From Lachnospiraceae bacterium GAM79 (lineage in GTDB: Bacteria > Bacillota > Clostridia > Lachnospirales > Lachnospiraceae), in assembly GCA_020735665.1 (NCBI GenBank), contig CP085928.1:2023501-2087500 (forward strand): a stretch of 64,000 nucleotides of DNA, in the 5' to 3' direction. Within the stretch, counting starts at the first letter, position 1; each line of letters starts with the position of its first letter. Under the pieces are notes generated by a model. That model searched no databases, was not told where the DNA came from, and saw nothing but the letters and a program-made list of their open reading frames with translations. The position numbers and the translations under genes are program-made. Below, in pieces: positions 51,701 to 60,299 of the stretch.

Positions 51701-54050
51701 AGATTGTTTCCCCCGATCCGGTAGAAACAGCACCCGCATTTTTATTGTACGCCAGTTTTATTGGATAATAGATCTCCGCTGCATTCTCTTCTGCATCGAT
51801 CTGTCCGCCATTCAAATAGATCTTTGGATTTGAAGACGTAAGGCTCTTTATTGCATTTGCCTTTATCGTTCCCTTATTCAATAGCATGGTAGACGATGTT
51901 ATATACAAATGCTCTTTTGCTGTTACTGTGACATTTTCTGAAACCTGAATGATCGCAAGCGCAGTTGAATAATTTGCATAATTACCAAAATATACATTGT
52001 CAGCAGAAACATCCTCATTCAATACAACCGTTCCACCATAGTAGATATCGTTTCCGATCGTTATGATTGCAGAACCGGTTTCATTTGTATTCGGAATAAC
52101 ATAACATGTGGATGGCAGTTTACAATCATCTTTTACTGTCATTGTAAGTTTTGTATTATCTGCCAGAGTATTACTGAACCGAAGTGAACTCATGGCACTG
52201 AAGTCCGTATTTTCAATCTGTACATTTACATGATGTTCGTCCGTCGATGTCGCATAAGAAGCAAATTGGACTGTATCATTAGAGCTTCCAAATACTTCAC
52301 TGTCTCTTATCGTAAAGTCAGAGTTTCCATAAATTGTAGATGAACTTAACGGCTGCATTGCCTTACAACGAATACCTGTTACATCTACTGTAACATCTCC
52401 ATTTATTGTTGCTCCCTGCAACATATAATATGTATTCGAGCCTGCAGACGAATTTGAATCAATCACCGGTTGACCATTCTCATCCAGGATTGTACTGTCA
52501 TTTTCATGTGCAGATGTAAACATTACATTCTTATCTGCTTTCGCATAATAAAAGCCAGTATATGTAGACCAGATATTTTTTGAACTGTTAATAATACAGT
52601 CATCTCCGAAATAACCACTATATACTATATAGATCGACCAGCTTGCTGTACAATTGGTCACTGAGATCTTCTGTGCAGCCGAGGTCTTATAGTTTTCAGA
52701 AGTATATCCTGAATAACCATAGATACTGTATCCCTTACAATTATCCAGACTGATGTCAGCCGGACCGGTCACATTCGCGGAACCGGATTGGTAACCATAT
52801 ATACTTGCACTTCCACCATCAATATCCTGCATGGTAAGTTTCAAAGAATAGATCTGCTTTACACCGCTCAGGCCATACACGATACCGTTTACTTTACAAT
52901 TCTTTATTGCAACATCAACGGTATACCCATCCTTTGCGCTTCCCCGACTGATAAATGAACATTCGGAACTACTTCCCATGATCGCCCCAGAACAGATACA
53001 ACCCTCAATCAGTATAGATGCATGTCCATAAATACCTGACGAATAGGTACCATATATATTTGCAAAGGTTCCGCTTCCGCCCAGGATCTTTAGATCCAAA
53101 TCTCCCTTTACAGCACTATTATTCGTGCCATAAAATGTCCATTCTTTTCCGATATAATTCTTTAATGATACAGCCAGATTATTTGCACTACCTGAATTTA
53201 ATACATGGAATTCACTTTGACTGCTTACATTGATCCCATCAGCATCAAAATTCACATCACCATTTACTGTACTGCCGGAAAGCACAATTCCGGATGTATC
53301 AGTCCCCGTAAAACTAACATTCCGTAATTTCACATCCACATTCTTCTGCACAGTACTTCCTGATGCAAGTGCATTGATCATATAATAAGATCCGCCATTC
53401 AGGGATAAGGACACATTTCCACTGATCTGAGCAGTTTTTCCTATATATAACGGCCCACTGCTTACCGATGTATCCACAAATTGAAGTTCCACATCTCCTT
53501 TTACCTCTGATTTCTCTGCTGCGGTTAATACTTTCAGATCAGCCTCATTCAAAGCCCGCACAATTAATGCAGTACTGTCAGATTCTGTCTCAATACAGCC
53601 TCCGTATACGCCATACACCGATCCCAGCTCTACACCATCTAATGTGATCGCAAGTGGCCGATCTGACTTCTGTTCATATAATCCGTAAACAGGCATCCCC
53701 GGATACAGAATATCAGCACTTCCATCCAGTTCAAATGCTGATTCACCTTCATCCAACTCTCCATTCCTGTTTTTATCATTATAAATATTGATATATGTAC
53801 TCTGTGATGTCGATTTGTCAGATTTGCGAATAATAACAGAATTACCATTCAGATCAATTCCCATTGTACTTCCTGCATCATTTTTTACATAGGTGACTCC
53901 CTTTGACGGATCTGCCGCCTCATATTCCTGATCCGATCCGCTGTCGCCCTGCACATCTATCGCTGCCTGTACAGAAAGCCCCTGCGTCATACAGAGTCCT
54001 GCCGTCAACGCCAGTGCCGCTACATATCCTCTCATGTTTCGTTTTCTCAT
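45759..54050 (-). CDS. Giant secreted surface protein with repeated modules and LRR C-terminus
   Basis: The 2763-residue product has a signal peptide (YVAALALTAGLCMTQGLSVQA). Three long modules each begin with a strand of the type LNGNSVII or LKGHSVVI, then an Asp-rich loop (NDKNRNGELDEG, ADDDQDGKPDG, PDDNHDGVADSG) like a calcium site, then a parallel beta-helix-like region rich in VKGDLDLKI and VNGDVNF. Each module is followed by a putative Ig domain (for example KLPDGLILQDGKVVGTP). Then come three MBG-like repeats (YGQTLADVTIPETEDGTFAW), a CxxC-containing HTFVWKSDATKHWKECTC segment and a proline-rich linker. The C-terminus is a BspA-type LRR with a lysine-rich tail. I chose the ATG at 54050 with GGAGG 5 bases upstream. 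It is probably an adhesin; no sortase motif is present. Confidence 0.9.
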   Translation of the reverse strand: MRKRNMRGYVAALALTAGLCMTQGLSVQAAIDVQGDSGSDQEYEAADPSKGVTYVKNDAGSTMGIDLNGNSVIIRKSDKSTSQSTYINIYNDKNRNGELDEGESAFELDGSADILYPGMPVYGLYEQKSDRPLAITLDGVELGSVYGVYGGCIETESDSTALIVRALNEADLKVLTAAEKSEVKGDVELQFVDTSVSSGPLYIGKTAQISGNVSLSLNGGSYYMINALASGSTVQKNVDVKLRNVSFTGTDTSGIVLSGSTVNGDVNFDADGINVSSQSEFHVLNSGSANNLAVSLKNYIGKEWTFYGTNNSAVKGDLDLKILGGSGTFANIYGTYSSGIYGHASILIEGCICSGAIMGSSSECSFISRGSAKDGYTVDVAIKNCKVNGIVYGLSGVKQIYSLKLTMQDIDGGSASIYGYQSGSANVTGPADISLDNCKGYSIYGYSGYTSENYKTSAAQKISVTNCTASWSIYIVYSGYFGDDCIINSSKNIWSTYTGFYYAKADKNVMFTSAHENDSTILDENGQPVIDSNSSAGSNTYYMLQGATINGDVTVDVTGIRCKAMQPLSSSTIYGNSDFTIRDSEVFGSSNDTVQFASYATSTDEHHVNVQIENTDFSAMSSLRFSNTLADNTKLTMTVKDDCKLPSTCYVIPNTNETGSAIITIGNDIYYGGTVVLNEDVSADNVYFGNYANYSTALAIIQVSENVTVTAKEHLYITSSTMLLNKGTIKANAIKSLTSSNPKIYLNGGQIDAEENAAEIYYPIKLAYNKNAGAVSTGSGETISLDPGVYYGKNEQSISVYISTSTGYQMKSAIVKKDSETTGSELAVSGYNYSFDMPDESVTIVVTFEGLPITIKKAAADPCAVINKEYTSEAPLYDLTRLVIINDAKEGTVQYKEDTTYDLPQGLKIEDGKIIGTPTVLYENGKRTDIHVTGKNGTEAVLKLNVIVSTKQQVQESTSERLTIDEEKKEINLNGTSAVIQEMKLADGTTVTGIYADDDQDGKPDGKSAMYSADLSDYVIKGVDRQNSDRSVRITMLSGSVGTIYGAYNSQMSYTDSDAVVVDVQGGTVNNVYGLGSGASLDGCVAVKTGKNATVGTAAIKDASYAFFAGSLLDKAGAITLDKKYVINELLSGDSLVVKEFATIIANARVELTGTFTLERGTECTINKGVKADKFTTNGNLSKIWFHDNCEFGSFEPNYCWVTIEEDAKLTADDIKAQNTSGKILHKGVVSGKTFSSTAKWLVIGSFAEDTDISDWSKLYFKVTATSNMEGITGYSSAEDFGWSDSEDGNGLDYYLPGNTTQNITYVDIPGYTAVLSVNGGEAVEGDANGRCALTFPQEKSEIYVEYIAKQITCTKQYSDPVVVKDTEYTAEDPAYDLNQLKLENDTSLRYGSSKKYRIKAGSKLPDGLILQDGKVVGTPADTAETTETVFRITGRNGSEAECRVVFTVEEAGYKVTDLTKELDVKEYSDIDLKGHSVVIMSDASDSSGKKVSIYPDDNHDGVADSGRALKIGGKTSYDLSSRSIYGYKDNTPYEGDISIYMYGGSIGGLFGAGTSSKGTAQAQVDGTVSLYVKGGTISYRTAGAYNADVKKVELYATGGSFYQYVYGLQEASADDLVFHFTDKAHMAQTPSRETYSMYFAKSGTVRKNADIRIGASGSQVAFADYKNSMISNKSNSYGFYESTIQGNATFDVVGNWSLGSKSKSWFLNDSTVKGNVDITLDTTSFGISNSTGTDLGGSVLVYKGSVGNITVTDKTGCSNYVVAAQCTVNNIVGKRTVTGTSRGIVTYLYQDSNYTLNGGLYAEDYQDVYVGGTYTINKDVATRDLHVLNKSDITIAEGTTVTYTGDAELNGSITNHGSFYCKGDKYSDTTVSGTFTNTGDVTLLTATTLTMDTTARFINKADASLCFGKLKNEGTIINEGILDQTVNAASIGDGYILTSTKPDMYRTYSNIYYKAELEYPEFCFAESTDAPVSLAASTGSNMKTTGIEGDNSVYIRGGAAVSVTVTGTPIDDLTVDAIKYGSSDSSMTKSDDASWTANMPYEPTIFTVNMASDTATAIVLDKEEDSVDTAVVGITTTADHPLYDLTALKISNDIDNATAKVTYSLAKGSYLPSGLELKNGKIYGTPKQATGSSQIVTVKVCGKNQTVAAFKLTFTKVAKGTPVMDTPNACVGIAGKTLESVTLPTAKKGKYQWVDKTTVIEKAGTAEYDAYFIPTDITNYDWSKANIAEDAYEVLANGSVRIKVKLTVKSEKQIPTYTVPTDLKGTYGQTLADVTIPETEDGTFAWVDSSISLGEVGSRSFKAVYTPKNGDIYENAEDITITVTVEPAKPGFKPELDEITVKQGTVLGDVELPDVEGGYYYWYTAKTTVINEAGDYKVCYKPSDITNYDWTETAGWSNAHKGIILSVRILVGEEHAHTFVWKSDATKHWKECTCGDKTEAEEHTFNAGEITKAPTTTATGIKTYECTVCGYQKQEILPKKEETPDPGKPDPKPTPTPDNPNPVDPNPGTPEVTDISKAVVSGIVNKAYTGKAQVQSKLTVSLGGKVLTAGKDYVVAYKNNKNAGKATMTIKGQNGYTGTLSKTFNITISKGKTYAVKSVKYKVTKAATNGKGTVTVTGSSYKKTNKKFKTLKLGKTVKIGGISYKITAINKNAFKGYKYLKSVTIGDNITTIGNSAFEGCKALTTVKLGKGVTKLGSKVFYKDAKLKNITITSKKLKTVGKNVFNGIHKKPVVKLPKSKYTKYVKLLKKAKMPSKVTYKKTK

Positions 54051-54445
54051 TCTGTCCTCCATTCATTGCTGTCCGGAACCGCATTCCGCCAATTCCTGTG
54101 TATACGTTGATATACTATAAATTGCCAGTTATCCAACCCCTTGGGATAACTGGCAATGTCATTATGTTTCCGGTTGTGATACCTTGGGCATATTTTTGTG
54201 TAATCTTCTAATTTATTGCACAATTTCGTATTAATTTTGTGAGAAACTATCCAAATTTATCACACCATGGATATTGTAGCACATAATTTTTATAAATACT
54301 ATTCACAATTTTGCAACATATTTTTAGGTATTTTTACTAATTTCAGCATTTTATTTGTATATTTTGTACTATACACTACTGACATATACCGATTATTCCT
54401 ATATTAACCTATACGCTTTCCTGTATTCATTCCTTTTTACAAAAT
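54051..54445 (-). promoter_or_regulatory. Upstream region of the giant gene with leader hairpin
   Basis: This spacer holds no gene. A perfect hairpin, TTGCCAGTTATCC with its complement around nine bases, lies at 54122-54156, about 70 bases before the start, and is followed by TTTATAG on the minus strand. A second weak hairpin (GGAA...TTCC) lies nearer the start. A TGC-extended TACAAT at about 54280 could be a -10 element. I recognise no known riboswitch. Confidence 0.45.
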
Positions 54446-54516
54446 AAAAACGTGACCGGAAAGATCATAGCAGTTATCTCTTAACACTGCTGTCTGTACC
54501 TTTCGATCACGTTTTT
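54446..54516 (-). terminator. Terminator after the zinc metallopeptidase gene
   Basis: The long stem AAAACGTGATCGAAAG against CTTTCCGGTCACGTTTT carries an inner CAGCAGT/ACTGCT helix and ends in T runs. It follows the stop by 58 bases on the minus strand. Confidence 0.9.
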
Positions 54517-54573
54517 TATATTCCGGCATTCTTATAACAATCTCTACCGAAACATACGATATTTACTTTTTGA

Positions 54574-55272
54574 TTATCTTCTTCTGTTTGTAAGCAACAG
54601 CAGACGTACGAGCTGAAGAATCGCTGTTACCATTGCTGCCACATAAGTAAGTGCCGCGGCAGTTAAAACTCTCTTAGCACCGCCAAGTTCTTCTTCCGTC
54701 ATAAATCCGCCATTTCTTAAGATTGCAATGGCTCTGCCCGAAGCATTGAACTCAACCGGCAATGTTACGAACTGGAATACAACGACCAGCGAGAACAAAA
54801 TGATTCCGAATGTAATACATACGTCCAGTCTCGGGATCAGTAAACCGATCAGGATCAATGGCCATGATAATGTAGAACCAATGCTTACAACAGGCACGAT
54901 CGCCGAACGAAAGCTAAGCGGTACATATCCTTCCGCATGTTGAATTGCATGACCACACTCATGTGCTGCTACGCCTATTGCTGCAATCGACCTGGAACCA
55001 TATACATTCTGTGACAGGTTCAGTGTATGATCCTTGGGATTATAGTTATCCGTTAATTCGCCTGCGATCGGTCGAATCGCCACATCTGTAATTCCCGCAT
55101 TTCTGAGGATCATTGCTGCCACCTGCTCTGCAGTAAATCCTGATCTTGTCGATACTTTCTCATATTTCTTATACGCCGATTTCACCTGAGCAGATGCGAT
55201 CAGAGACAGAACAACTCCGATCAGAACTAAAATATACGTTGGGTCAAAATAAAAATAAGGCATATCACTCAT
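54574..55272 (-). CDS. Membrane zinc metallopeptidase (Zn_peptidase_2, YugP-like)
   Basis: The 232-residue protein has an N-terminal membrane segment (YILVLIGVVLSLIASAQV), the zinc motif HECGHAIQH (about residues 103-111) and two C-terminal hydrophobic hairpins (LSWPLILIGLLI; ITFGIILFSLVVVFQFVTL). A glutamate-rich helix with PVEFNASGRA follows. This is the neutral zinc metallopeptidase family, including B. subtilis YugP, of unknown substrate. It is encoded behind two small membrane or metal-related genes in the same direction. Confidence 0.93.
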   Translation of the reverse strand: MSDMPYFYFDPTYILVLIGVVLSLIASAQVKSAYKKYEKVSTRSGFTAEQVAAMILRNAGITDVAIRPIAGELTDNYNPKDHTLNLSQNVYGSRSIAAIGVAAHECGHAIQHAEGYVPLSFRSAIVPVVSIGSTLSWPLILIGLLIPRLDVCITFGIILFSLVVVFQFVTLPVEFNASGRAIAILRNGGFMTEEELGGAKRVLTAAALTYVAAMVTAILQLVRLLLLTNRRR

Positions 55273-55344
55273 CTCTTTCTTATAGTTTATTTGTAATAGT
55301 CTTTCCCTTTAAATTCTCCCGTTTCCAACGGAATATACAAAATC

Positions 55345-55812
55345 CTATTTTCTTCTTCTCTTTGATTTTTTATCCATCGATTCGCCATACATTTCTCTGT
55401 ACATTTCTTCTCGTGGATCAACCTCATCATTTTTTCTGTCTGCCAGAAGCACTCTGCCTACAAACCCAAGTCCTCCAAAGATCAGTACCAGAATTAACAG
55501 CCAATCAAATAATGTCATACTGGTAAGATGAATATTTGTTGACAAAATAACTGCTATTACGATCAAAAGTCCTGCCAATGCAGAAAAAACCTTTGATGCA
55601 AATGAATCTGTCATAAACATCCATACAATTCCAATGATCAACGGAATCACTACCATACCGGAACTGACTCTTGCTCCCCAGATTGACAATCCTCCAAATG
55701 AAGAAAAGAAACTGGATGATACAATTACTTTCTGAGACAATATAAATAACCCTGCTACCAGCATAACGATTCCGGCAACAAATGTCATTAGCTCATGTTT
55801 TGGTTTCTTCAT
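55345..55812 (-). CDS. Small multi-pass membrane protein of unknown function
   Basis: The 155-residue protein has about four membrane segments (LMTFVAGIVMLVAGLFIL, VSSGMVVIPLIIGIVWMF, VFSALAGLLIVIAVIL, LFDWLLILVLIFGGLGFVG). A highly basic C-terminus follows (DKKSKRRRK). No family is recognised. I chose the ATG at 55812, preceded by GGAGGAG. It may be co-transcribed with the peptidase gene downstream. Confidence 0.7.
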   Translation of the reverse strand: MKKPKHELMTFVAGIVMLVAGLFILSQKVIVSSSFFSSFGGLSIWGARVSSGMVVIPLIIGIVWMFMTDSFASKVFSALAGLLIVIAVILSTNIHLTSMTLFDWLLILVLIFGGLGFVGRVLLADRKNDEVDPREEMYREMYGESMDKKSKRRRK

Positions 55813-55851
55813 ATACTCCTCCATTTCTAACACTGTGTAGAAATCAATCTG

Positions 55852-56166
55852 TTAAGCTGTAAACTTCACTGCTGTTCCGGAAACAAGAATTTCTGCGCCA
55901 CCGGCAACAATTGTTGTTGAAGCAAATCTGACATTTACGATCGCATCTGCTCCCATGCTCATAGCCTGATTGATCATATACGAAATCGCCTTATCTTTTG
56001 CATCAGCCATCATCTGTGTATACGCCTGCATTTCTCCTCCTACCATATTACGAAAGGATGCACCGATATCTTTTCCGATATTCTTACACATAACACAACA
56101 ACCTGTTACCAATGAGATCACCTGATACTCTCTTCCCGGTATATTTTCTGTATTTACTACTACCAT
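55852..56166 (-). CDS. YbjQ/UPF0145-family protein
   Basis: The 104-residue protein matches the YbjQ family (heavy-metal-binding-like, DUF74): VVNTENIPGREYQVISLVTG, the AMSMGADAIVNVRF core and IVAGGAEILVSGTAVKF near the end. It forms ring-like oligomers elsewhere; function is unknown. I chose the ATG at 56166, with AGGAGG 8 bases upstream; a longer frame has no such site. CCVMC near residue 24 is unusual for the family. Confidence 0.88.
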   Translation of the reverse strand: MVVVNTENIPGREYQVISLVTGCCVMCKNIGKDIGASFRNMVGGEMQAYTQMMADAKDKAISYMINQAMSMGADAIVNVRFASTTIVAGGAEILVSGTAVKFTA

Positions 56167-56613
56167 TTTCTTTTCCTCCTGTGTTTTCCATAACCTTTTT
56201 ATTTTCCTGCTCCCTGCAGGCTTCTTTATCATACCACGAATAAACGCAACCTGTAAATCATTTTATACCGCACGTTAATCCCGTTAAAACATGCATTTTT
56301 TATGTGTTCTTTTCACAATTCATTGACACCCTGAACATAGAATAAACACATTTATCCTTTAATATGAATACCATCAAAGGAAAACAAAACCAAGAGGGCA
56401 TCACCGAAAATGTGGTCAGAGCAAGCGTTTTCGACTGTATGTCCTCATATCTAAAAAAGTGCATACCTGAATATCAGATACACACTTTATAATTATTGCT
56501 TACTTTCATTTTTCATAGATTCCCTTCCTTCGCCCCGTGGCATTACCTGCCGCGGGGCTTTTGTTATCCTGACAGAATATATATATTCGTTCTGTTATTA
56601 AAGGAATGGATCT
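56167..56613. other. Intergenic region with three hairpins between ybjQ and the BspA-like gene
   Basis: The region has no gene. Hairpins lie at 56394-56446 (GAGGGCAT/ATGTCCTC with inner CGAAAA/TTTTCG, T-rich on the minus side), at about 56456-56491 (AAAGTG/CACTTT, T run on the minus strand) and at 56532-56558 (GCCCCGTGGCA/TGCCGCGGGGC, followed by CTTTTGTT on the plus strand). The first two fit termination of the BspA-like gene; the third faces the other way. Confidence 0.55.
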
Positions 56614-58671
56614 TTATTTCTTAATCTTTACGCTCTTTGCCGCTCCGGCACTTCTGATGATCTTCTTATATGCTGAAAGCTTCTTCTTGGGAACTCTGAT
56701 CGTAGCCTTTTTATTGATCTTTGCAAATGCTGATTTTCCAATCTTCTTTGACTTGATCTTACTGCTCTTGATCGTAATCGTCTTCAATTTACTGTCACCG
56801 TAAAAAGCTTTGCTTCCGATCTTTGTAACCTTTGCAGGAATAGTGATCTTCTTCAGTGCGATACACTTTGTAAATGCTCCATTACCAATCGTAGTCAGCT
56901 TGGCATTCAGGGTAACACCTGTCAGCTTCTTGCATCCGTAAAATGCATTCTTACCGATTGATTTGACATTACTTCCAAGCTTCACTGTTTTTAACTTTTT
57001 ACAGTTCTTAAATGCATTATTTCCAATCGATGTAACCTTGAATTTATAACCCTTATACATGATCGTTGCCGGAACCTTGGCTGTCTTTAATGACTTACCC
57101 TTCGTTCCATATAACGCTGCTGTTCCTTTCGTCTTGTGAGACTTTGTTATCTTATATTTCAGATTTCCGACTGTGAATTTCTCACCGACATCCGGAAGCT
57201 TTGCTTTTACAAATTTCTGGATGTACTGGTTCTTTGATGTATCTATGTCATTCTGATTTGCTCCGGCAAAGCTGTTCTTAGATACATGAGATACATTTGG
57301 AGGAATCACCATCTCGTGAATATTTCTGCAATCCTTAAATGCATTATCACCAATCGTTTTTAAGCTGTCCGGAAGTTTTATAGTATTCAGGTTCTGACAT
57401 CCATCAAAGGTTCCGTCTGCAATCGCCGTAACACCTTCCGGAATATCAACTATATGAAGATTATTGCAGGTCTTAAATGCTCCTGTTCCGATCTCCTCTA
57501 AAGTCTTTCCAAGGAATTTCACCTCATTCAGATTGTTGCAGCCATAAAATGCATAAGCTCCAACCTTTCGTAATGTTACAGGTGTCTGCAACTCATGAAG
57601 GTTGTCGCTCTCATAAAATGCATAATCAGGAATAACTTCAAGTTTTGTCTTTGATATATCAATCACAATATTCTGGCAATAAGCAAAGCAATACTCCCCG
57701 ATAGATGTCACACCGGTCGGAAGTGTAAAGCACGAAGCCCCGTCTGTTATATCTGATTTCTGTAAATTATTATTATATGCAAATGCATACGCTCCGATCG
57801 TGGATGTCTGGGAACCCTCAGCAAATTTTACTGTATTCAGATTCCCGCACTTATAGAATGCATAATCTCCTATAACCTGCACGGATGCAGGAATTACAAA
57901 TCCTCCGTTTAATGACACCTGCTCGCAGGCATATGGCAGAAGAGTCACAACTGTCTCCGGTATATTATAAAGACCATTTCCCGTATAATGGAAGGCAGGT
58001 GCCAGACGATACATCATCGTTCCATCTTTACTTAACAAAACTTCACCTGTATTTTTAGGATTCGTCACTACCTCATCACCGGAATTATCATTTGGTTGCT
58101 GTGTCCATGCACGATCCCATGCATGTGTTGTAAAATATGCATTTGCATCTGCAACAGCAAACTTGCCAACAGAAGTACAGCCCGCGAATGCGCCTGTACC
58201 GATCTGATTCAGATTTGTCGGAAGTGTTATAACTCCTCCGGCATTCTGTTCAGAATTCAAGATAACAAACTTCCCGGTATCCACCCCTGTCACAGAATCA
58301 AGCACCGGCTGATACGGATAGATCGTATTCAGTTTACTACATCCGCTAAATGCAAAATCACCAAATGATATTACAGTATCAGGCACTGCTGTAAACTCCA
58401 GCTCTGTCATATCTTTAAATACTTCTGCCCCGATTCCTGTAACTGTCACACCACCGATCGTCTGCGGAACCACAATCTCTTTTACGTTTCTGTCTCCTGC
58501 ATAAGCAGTAACCACACCATCAGCACCACAAACAAACAACGTAGCATCCGTATATGTATATTCCTGTCCTTCACCCTCTGCTTTTGCAGTGGCTGCTGAA
58601 CCAAATAACATCGATACACATATACAGGCCACTGCCGCAAGTGTTATCCATAAGCTTCTTTTCTTTTTCAT
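56614..58671 (-). CDS. BspA-like leucine-rich-repeat surface protein
   Basis: The 685-residue protein has a signal peptide (MKKKRSLWITLAAVACICVS, cleavage near ATAKAEG) and many BspA/TpLRR repeats of about 23 residues, of the type LTTIGNGAFTKCIALKKITI, over most of its length. The last 175 residues form a lysine-rich LRR module ending VPKKKLSAYKKIIRSAG, closely parallel to the end of the giant protein. There is no LPXTG motif. Such proteins act in adhesion and host or microbe contact in other species. It is transcribed alone. Confidence 0.93.
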   Translation of the reverse strand: MKKKRSLWITLAAVACICVSMLFGSAATAKAEGEGQEYTYTDATLFVCGADGVVTAYAGDRNVKEIVVPQTIGGVTVTGIGAEVFKDMTELEFTAVPDTVISFGDFAFSGCSKLNTIYPYQPVLDSVTGVDTGKFVILNSEQNAGGVITLPTNLNQIGTGAFAGCTSVGKFAVADANAYFTTHAWDRAWTQQPNDNSGDEVVTNPKNTGEVLLSKDGTMMYRLAPAFHYTGNGLYNIPETVVTLLPYACEQVSLNGGFVIPASVQVIGDYAFYKCGNLNTVKFAEGSQTSTIGAYAFAYNNNLQKSDITDGASCFTLPTGVTSIGEYCFAYCQNIVIDISKTKLEVIPDYAFYESDNLHELQTPVTLRKVGAYAFYGCNNLNEVKFLGKTLEEIGTGAFKTCNNLHIVDIPEGVTAIADGTFDGCQNLNTIKLPDSLKTIGDNAFKDCRNIHEMVIPPNVSHVSKNSFAGANQNDIDTSKNQYIQKFVKAKLPDVGEKFTVGNLKYKITKSHKTKGTAALYGTKGKSLKTAKVPATIMYKGYKFKVTSIGNNAFKNCKKLKTVKLGSNVKSIGKNAFYGCKKLTGVTLNAKLTTIGNGAFTKCIALKKITIPAKVTKIGSKAFYGDSKLKTITIKSSKIKSKKIGKSAFAKINKKATIRVPKKKLSAYKKIIRSAGAAKSVKIKK

Positions 58672-58783
58672 TTTGTAATATAACCTCCCTTTATAAGTTC
58701 TTCTTTTACAGTTTTTTCTCTAAAAACTGCCATGTAAGATTCATTCTACCATGCCCCATCCGAAAAAGATAGTTTATTTCTAT

Positions 58784-59170
<387 letters not shown>

Positions 59171-59230
59171 TCATTGGATGTTATTCTCTTCACAGGATTT
59201 CATTTTTACTTATATTTTATATCACAGAAG

Positions 59231-59404
59231 TTATAATCCTTCTGATTTCACTTCACTATTCGTTTCATCCATATGTTCATCTGCATTTTCACCAATTATT
59301 GAATCTGTCGTCCTCGTTTCATCTTTGACTGTTCTCTGGCAAGCACTCATGCTGCAAGCTATACATATAACTCCCGCTAACAGCAATCCCTTATATCGCC
59401 TCAT
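59231..59404 (-). CDS. Short lipoprotein, perhaps the detached N-terminus of the GH53 enzyme
   Basis: The 57-residue product has a lipoprotein signal peptide with a lipobox-like SMSAC (cysteine near residue 22), then an acidic hydrophilic linker ending SEVKSEGL. It ends 66 bases before the GH53 remnant on the same strand. Secreted galactanases commonly start with such a lipoprotein signal and linker, so the two pieces may derive from one gene, broken by a small deletion or frameshift. As it stands it could still make a small lipoprotein. The ATG at 59404 follows AGGAAAAGG. Confidence 0.5.
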   Translation of the reverse strand: MRRYKGLLLAGVICIACSMSACQRTVKDETRTTDSIIGENADEHMDETNSEVKSEGL

Positions 59405-59523
59405 AATGTACCTTTTCCTCTCCAAATCTAATCTGTCTAACCATAGCAGATAAACACCATATCTACGATTTCCTGTATCGACAATTAATATCCTACCATA
59501 TTAAATTCATAATAAAATGGATA

Positions 59524-59574
59524 TGTACAAAACGACCGGTAGATGTACAAATTAACATCTGCCGGTCATTTTAC
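59524..59574 (-). terminator. Hairpin after the zinc-ribbon gene (repeat copy 1)
   Basis: GACCGGCAGATGT pairs with ACATCTACCGGTC around 8 bases, followed by GTTTTG on the minus strand. It lies about 75 bases past the zinc-ribbon stop and is nearly the same as the hairpin at 60300-60337. Confidence 0.75.
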
Positions 59575-59643
59575 AACAGGTCTGTCAGCTGCTATCTGTT
59601 GCTTCTCTACCCTGCAATTACAGGATCAGAACTCTTTAACTTT

Positions 59644-60159
59644 TTATTTATCTTTACCACACCCAATACAAACCCTTGATGTCGCATTATTCTTTGAACC
59701 ACAATATCTGCAGTACCATCCTGTCTGCGTTTCTCTGGAATTACCCATCTGTGCCGCTGCCGAAGCCAGACTGGGTTTCCCACTATTTGGTCGCAGAGTG
59801 CCACAACCTGCACATCTTGTTGCATCTGAACTATTAGGTGTTCCACAGTGATTGCAATACCATGTTGTCTCATTCCAACCGGACTGTTTTGAAGTATTCA
59901 TGTTGTAACCCATGCTGCCATATGATCCAACATTTGAGTTTCCCATAGAGCCTGTAGATGATATTGATTGCAATATTTTCTTAATATCCAAAATATTGTT
60001 AATCAGTTCAACAAATACGCCAAGTCCCCAGATCAGGACAAGTCCCCCCAGCCATATAAGCAGACCTATTCCGACTTCCTCAGCCATCCCCACAAATCCA
60101 CCTATAACAATCGCTGCTACCAATACCCAAAGTACTCCTTTTGACATTCTTGTAAACAT
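59644..60159 (-). CDS. Membrane protein with two zinc-ribbon motifs
   Basis: The 171-residue protein has two membrane segments at the start (GVLWVLVAAIVIGGFVGMA; GIGLLIWLGGLVLIWGLGVF), a Ser/Gly/Asn-rich linker, and two zinc ribbons with CxxC pairs (WYCNHCG with CAGCG; WYCRYCG with CIGCGK). Zinc-ribbon membrane proteins of this type are frequent in clostridia and have no set role. GAGGAGAG precedes the ATG. Two near-identical hairpins flank the gene. Confidence 0.8.
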   Translation of the reverse strand: MFTRMSKGVLWVLVAAIVIGGFVGMAEEVGIGLLIWLGGLVLIWGLGVFVELINNILDIKKILQSISSTGSMGNSNVGSYGSMGYNMNTSKQSGWNETTWYCNHCGTPNSSDATRCAGCGTLRPNSGKPSLASAAAQMGNSRETQTGWYCRYCGSKNNATSRVCIGCGKDK

Positions 60160-60299
60160 TTTTCTTCTCTCCTCGCATTAAACATTTTCTTATGTGTCTT
60201 CGAAAAAATATATTCGTTATTTTGAAGCAATATATTTTTTCTTATCAGCAAATTCACTTTACCATAAACATATTGTACGAAAAATACCTTTGTACAAAA

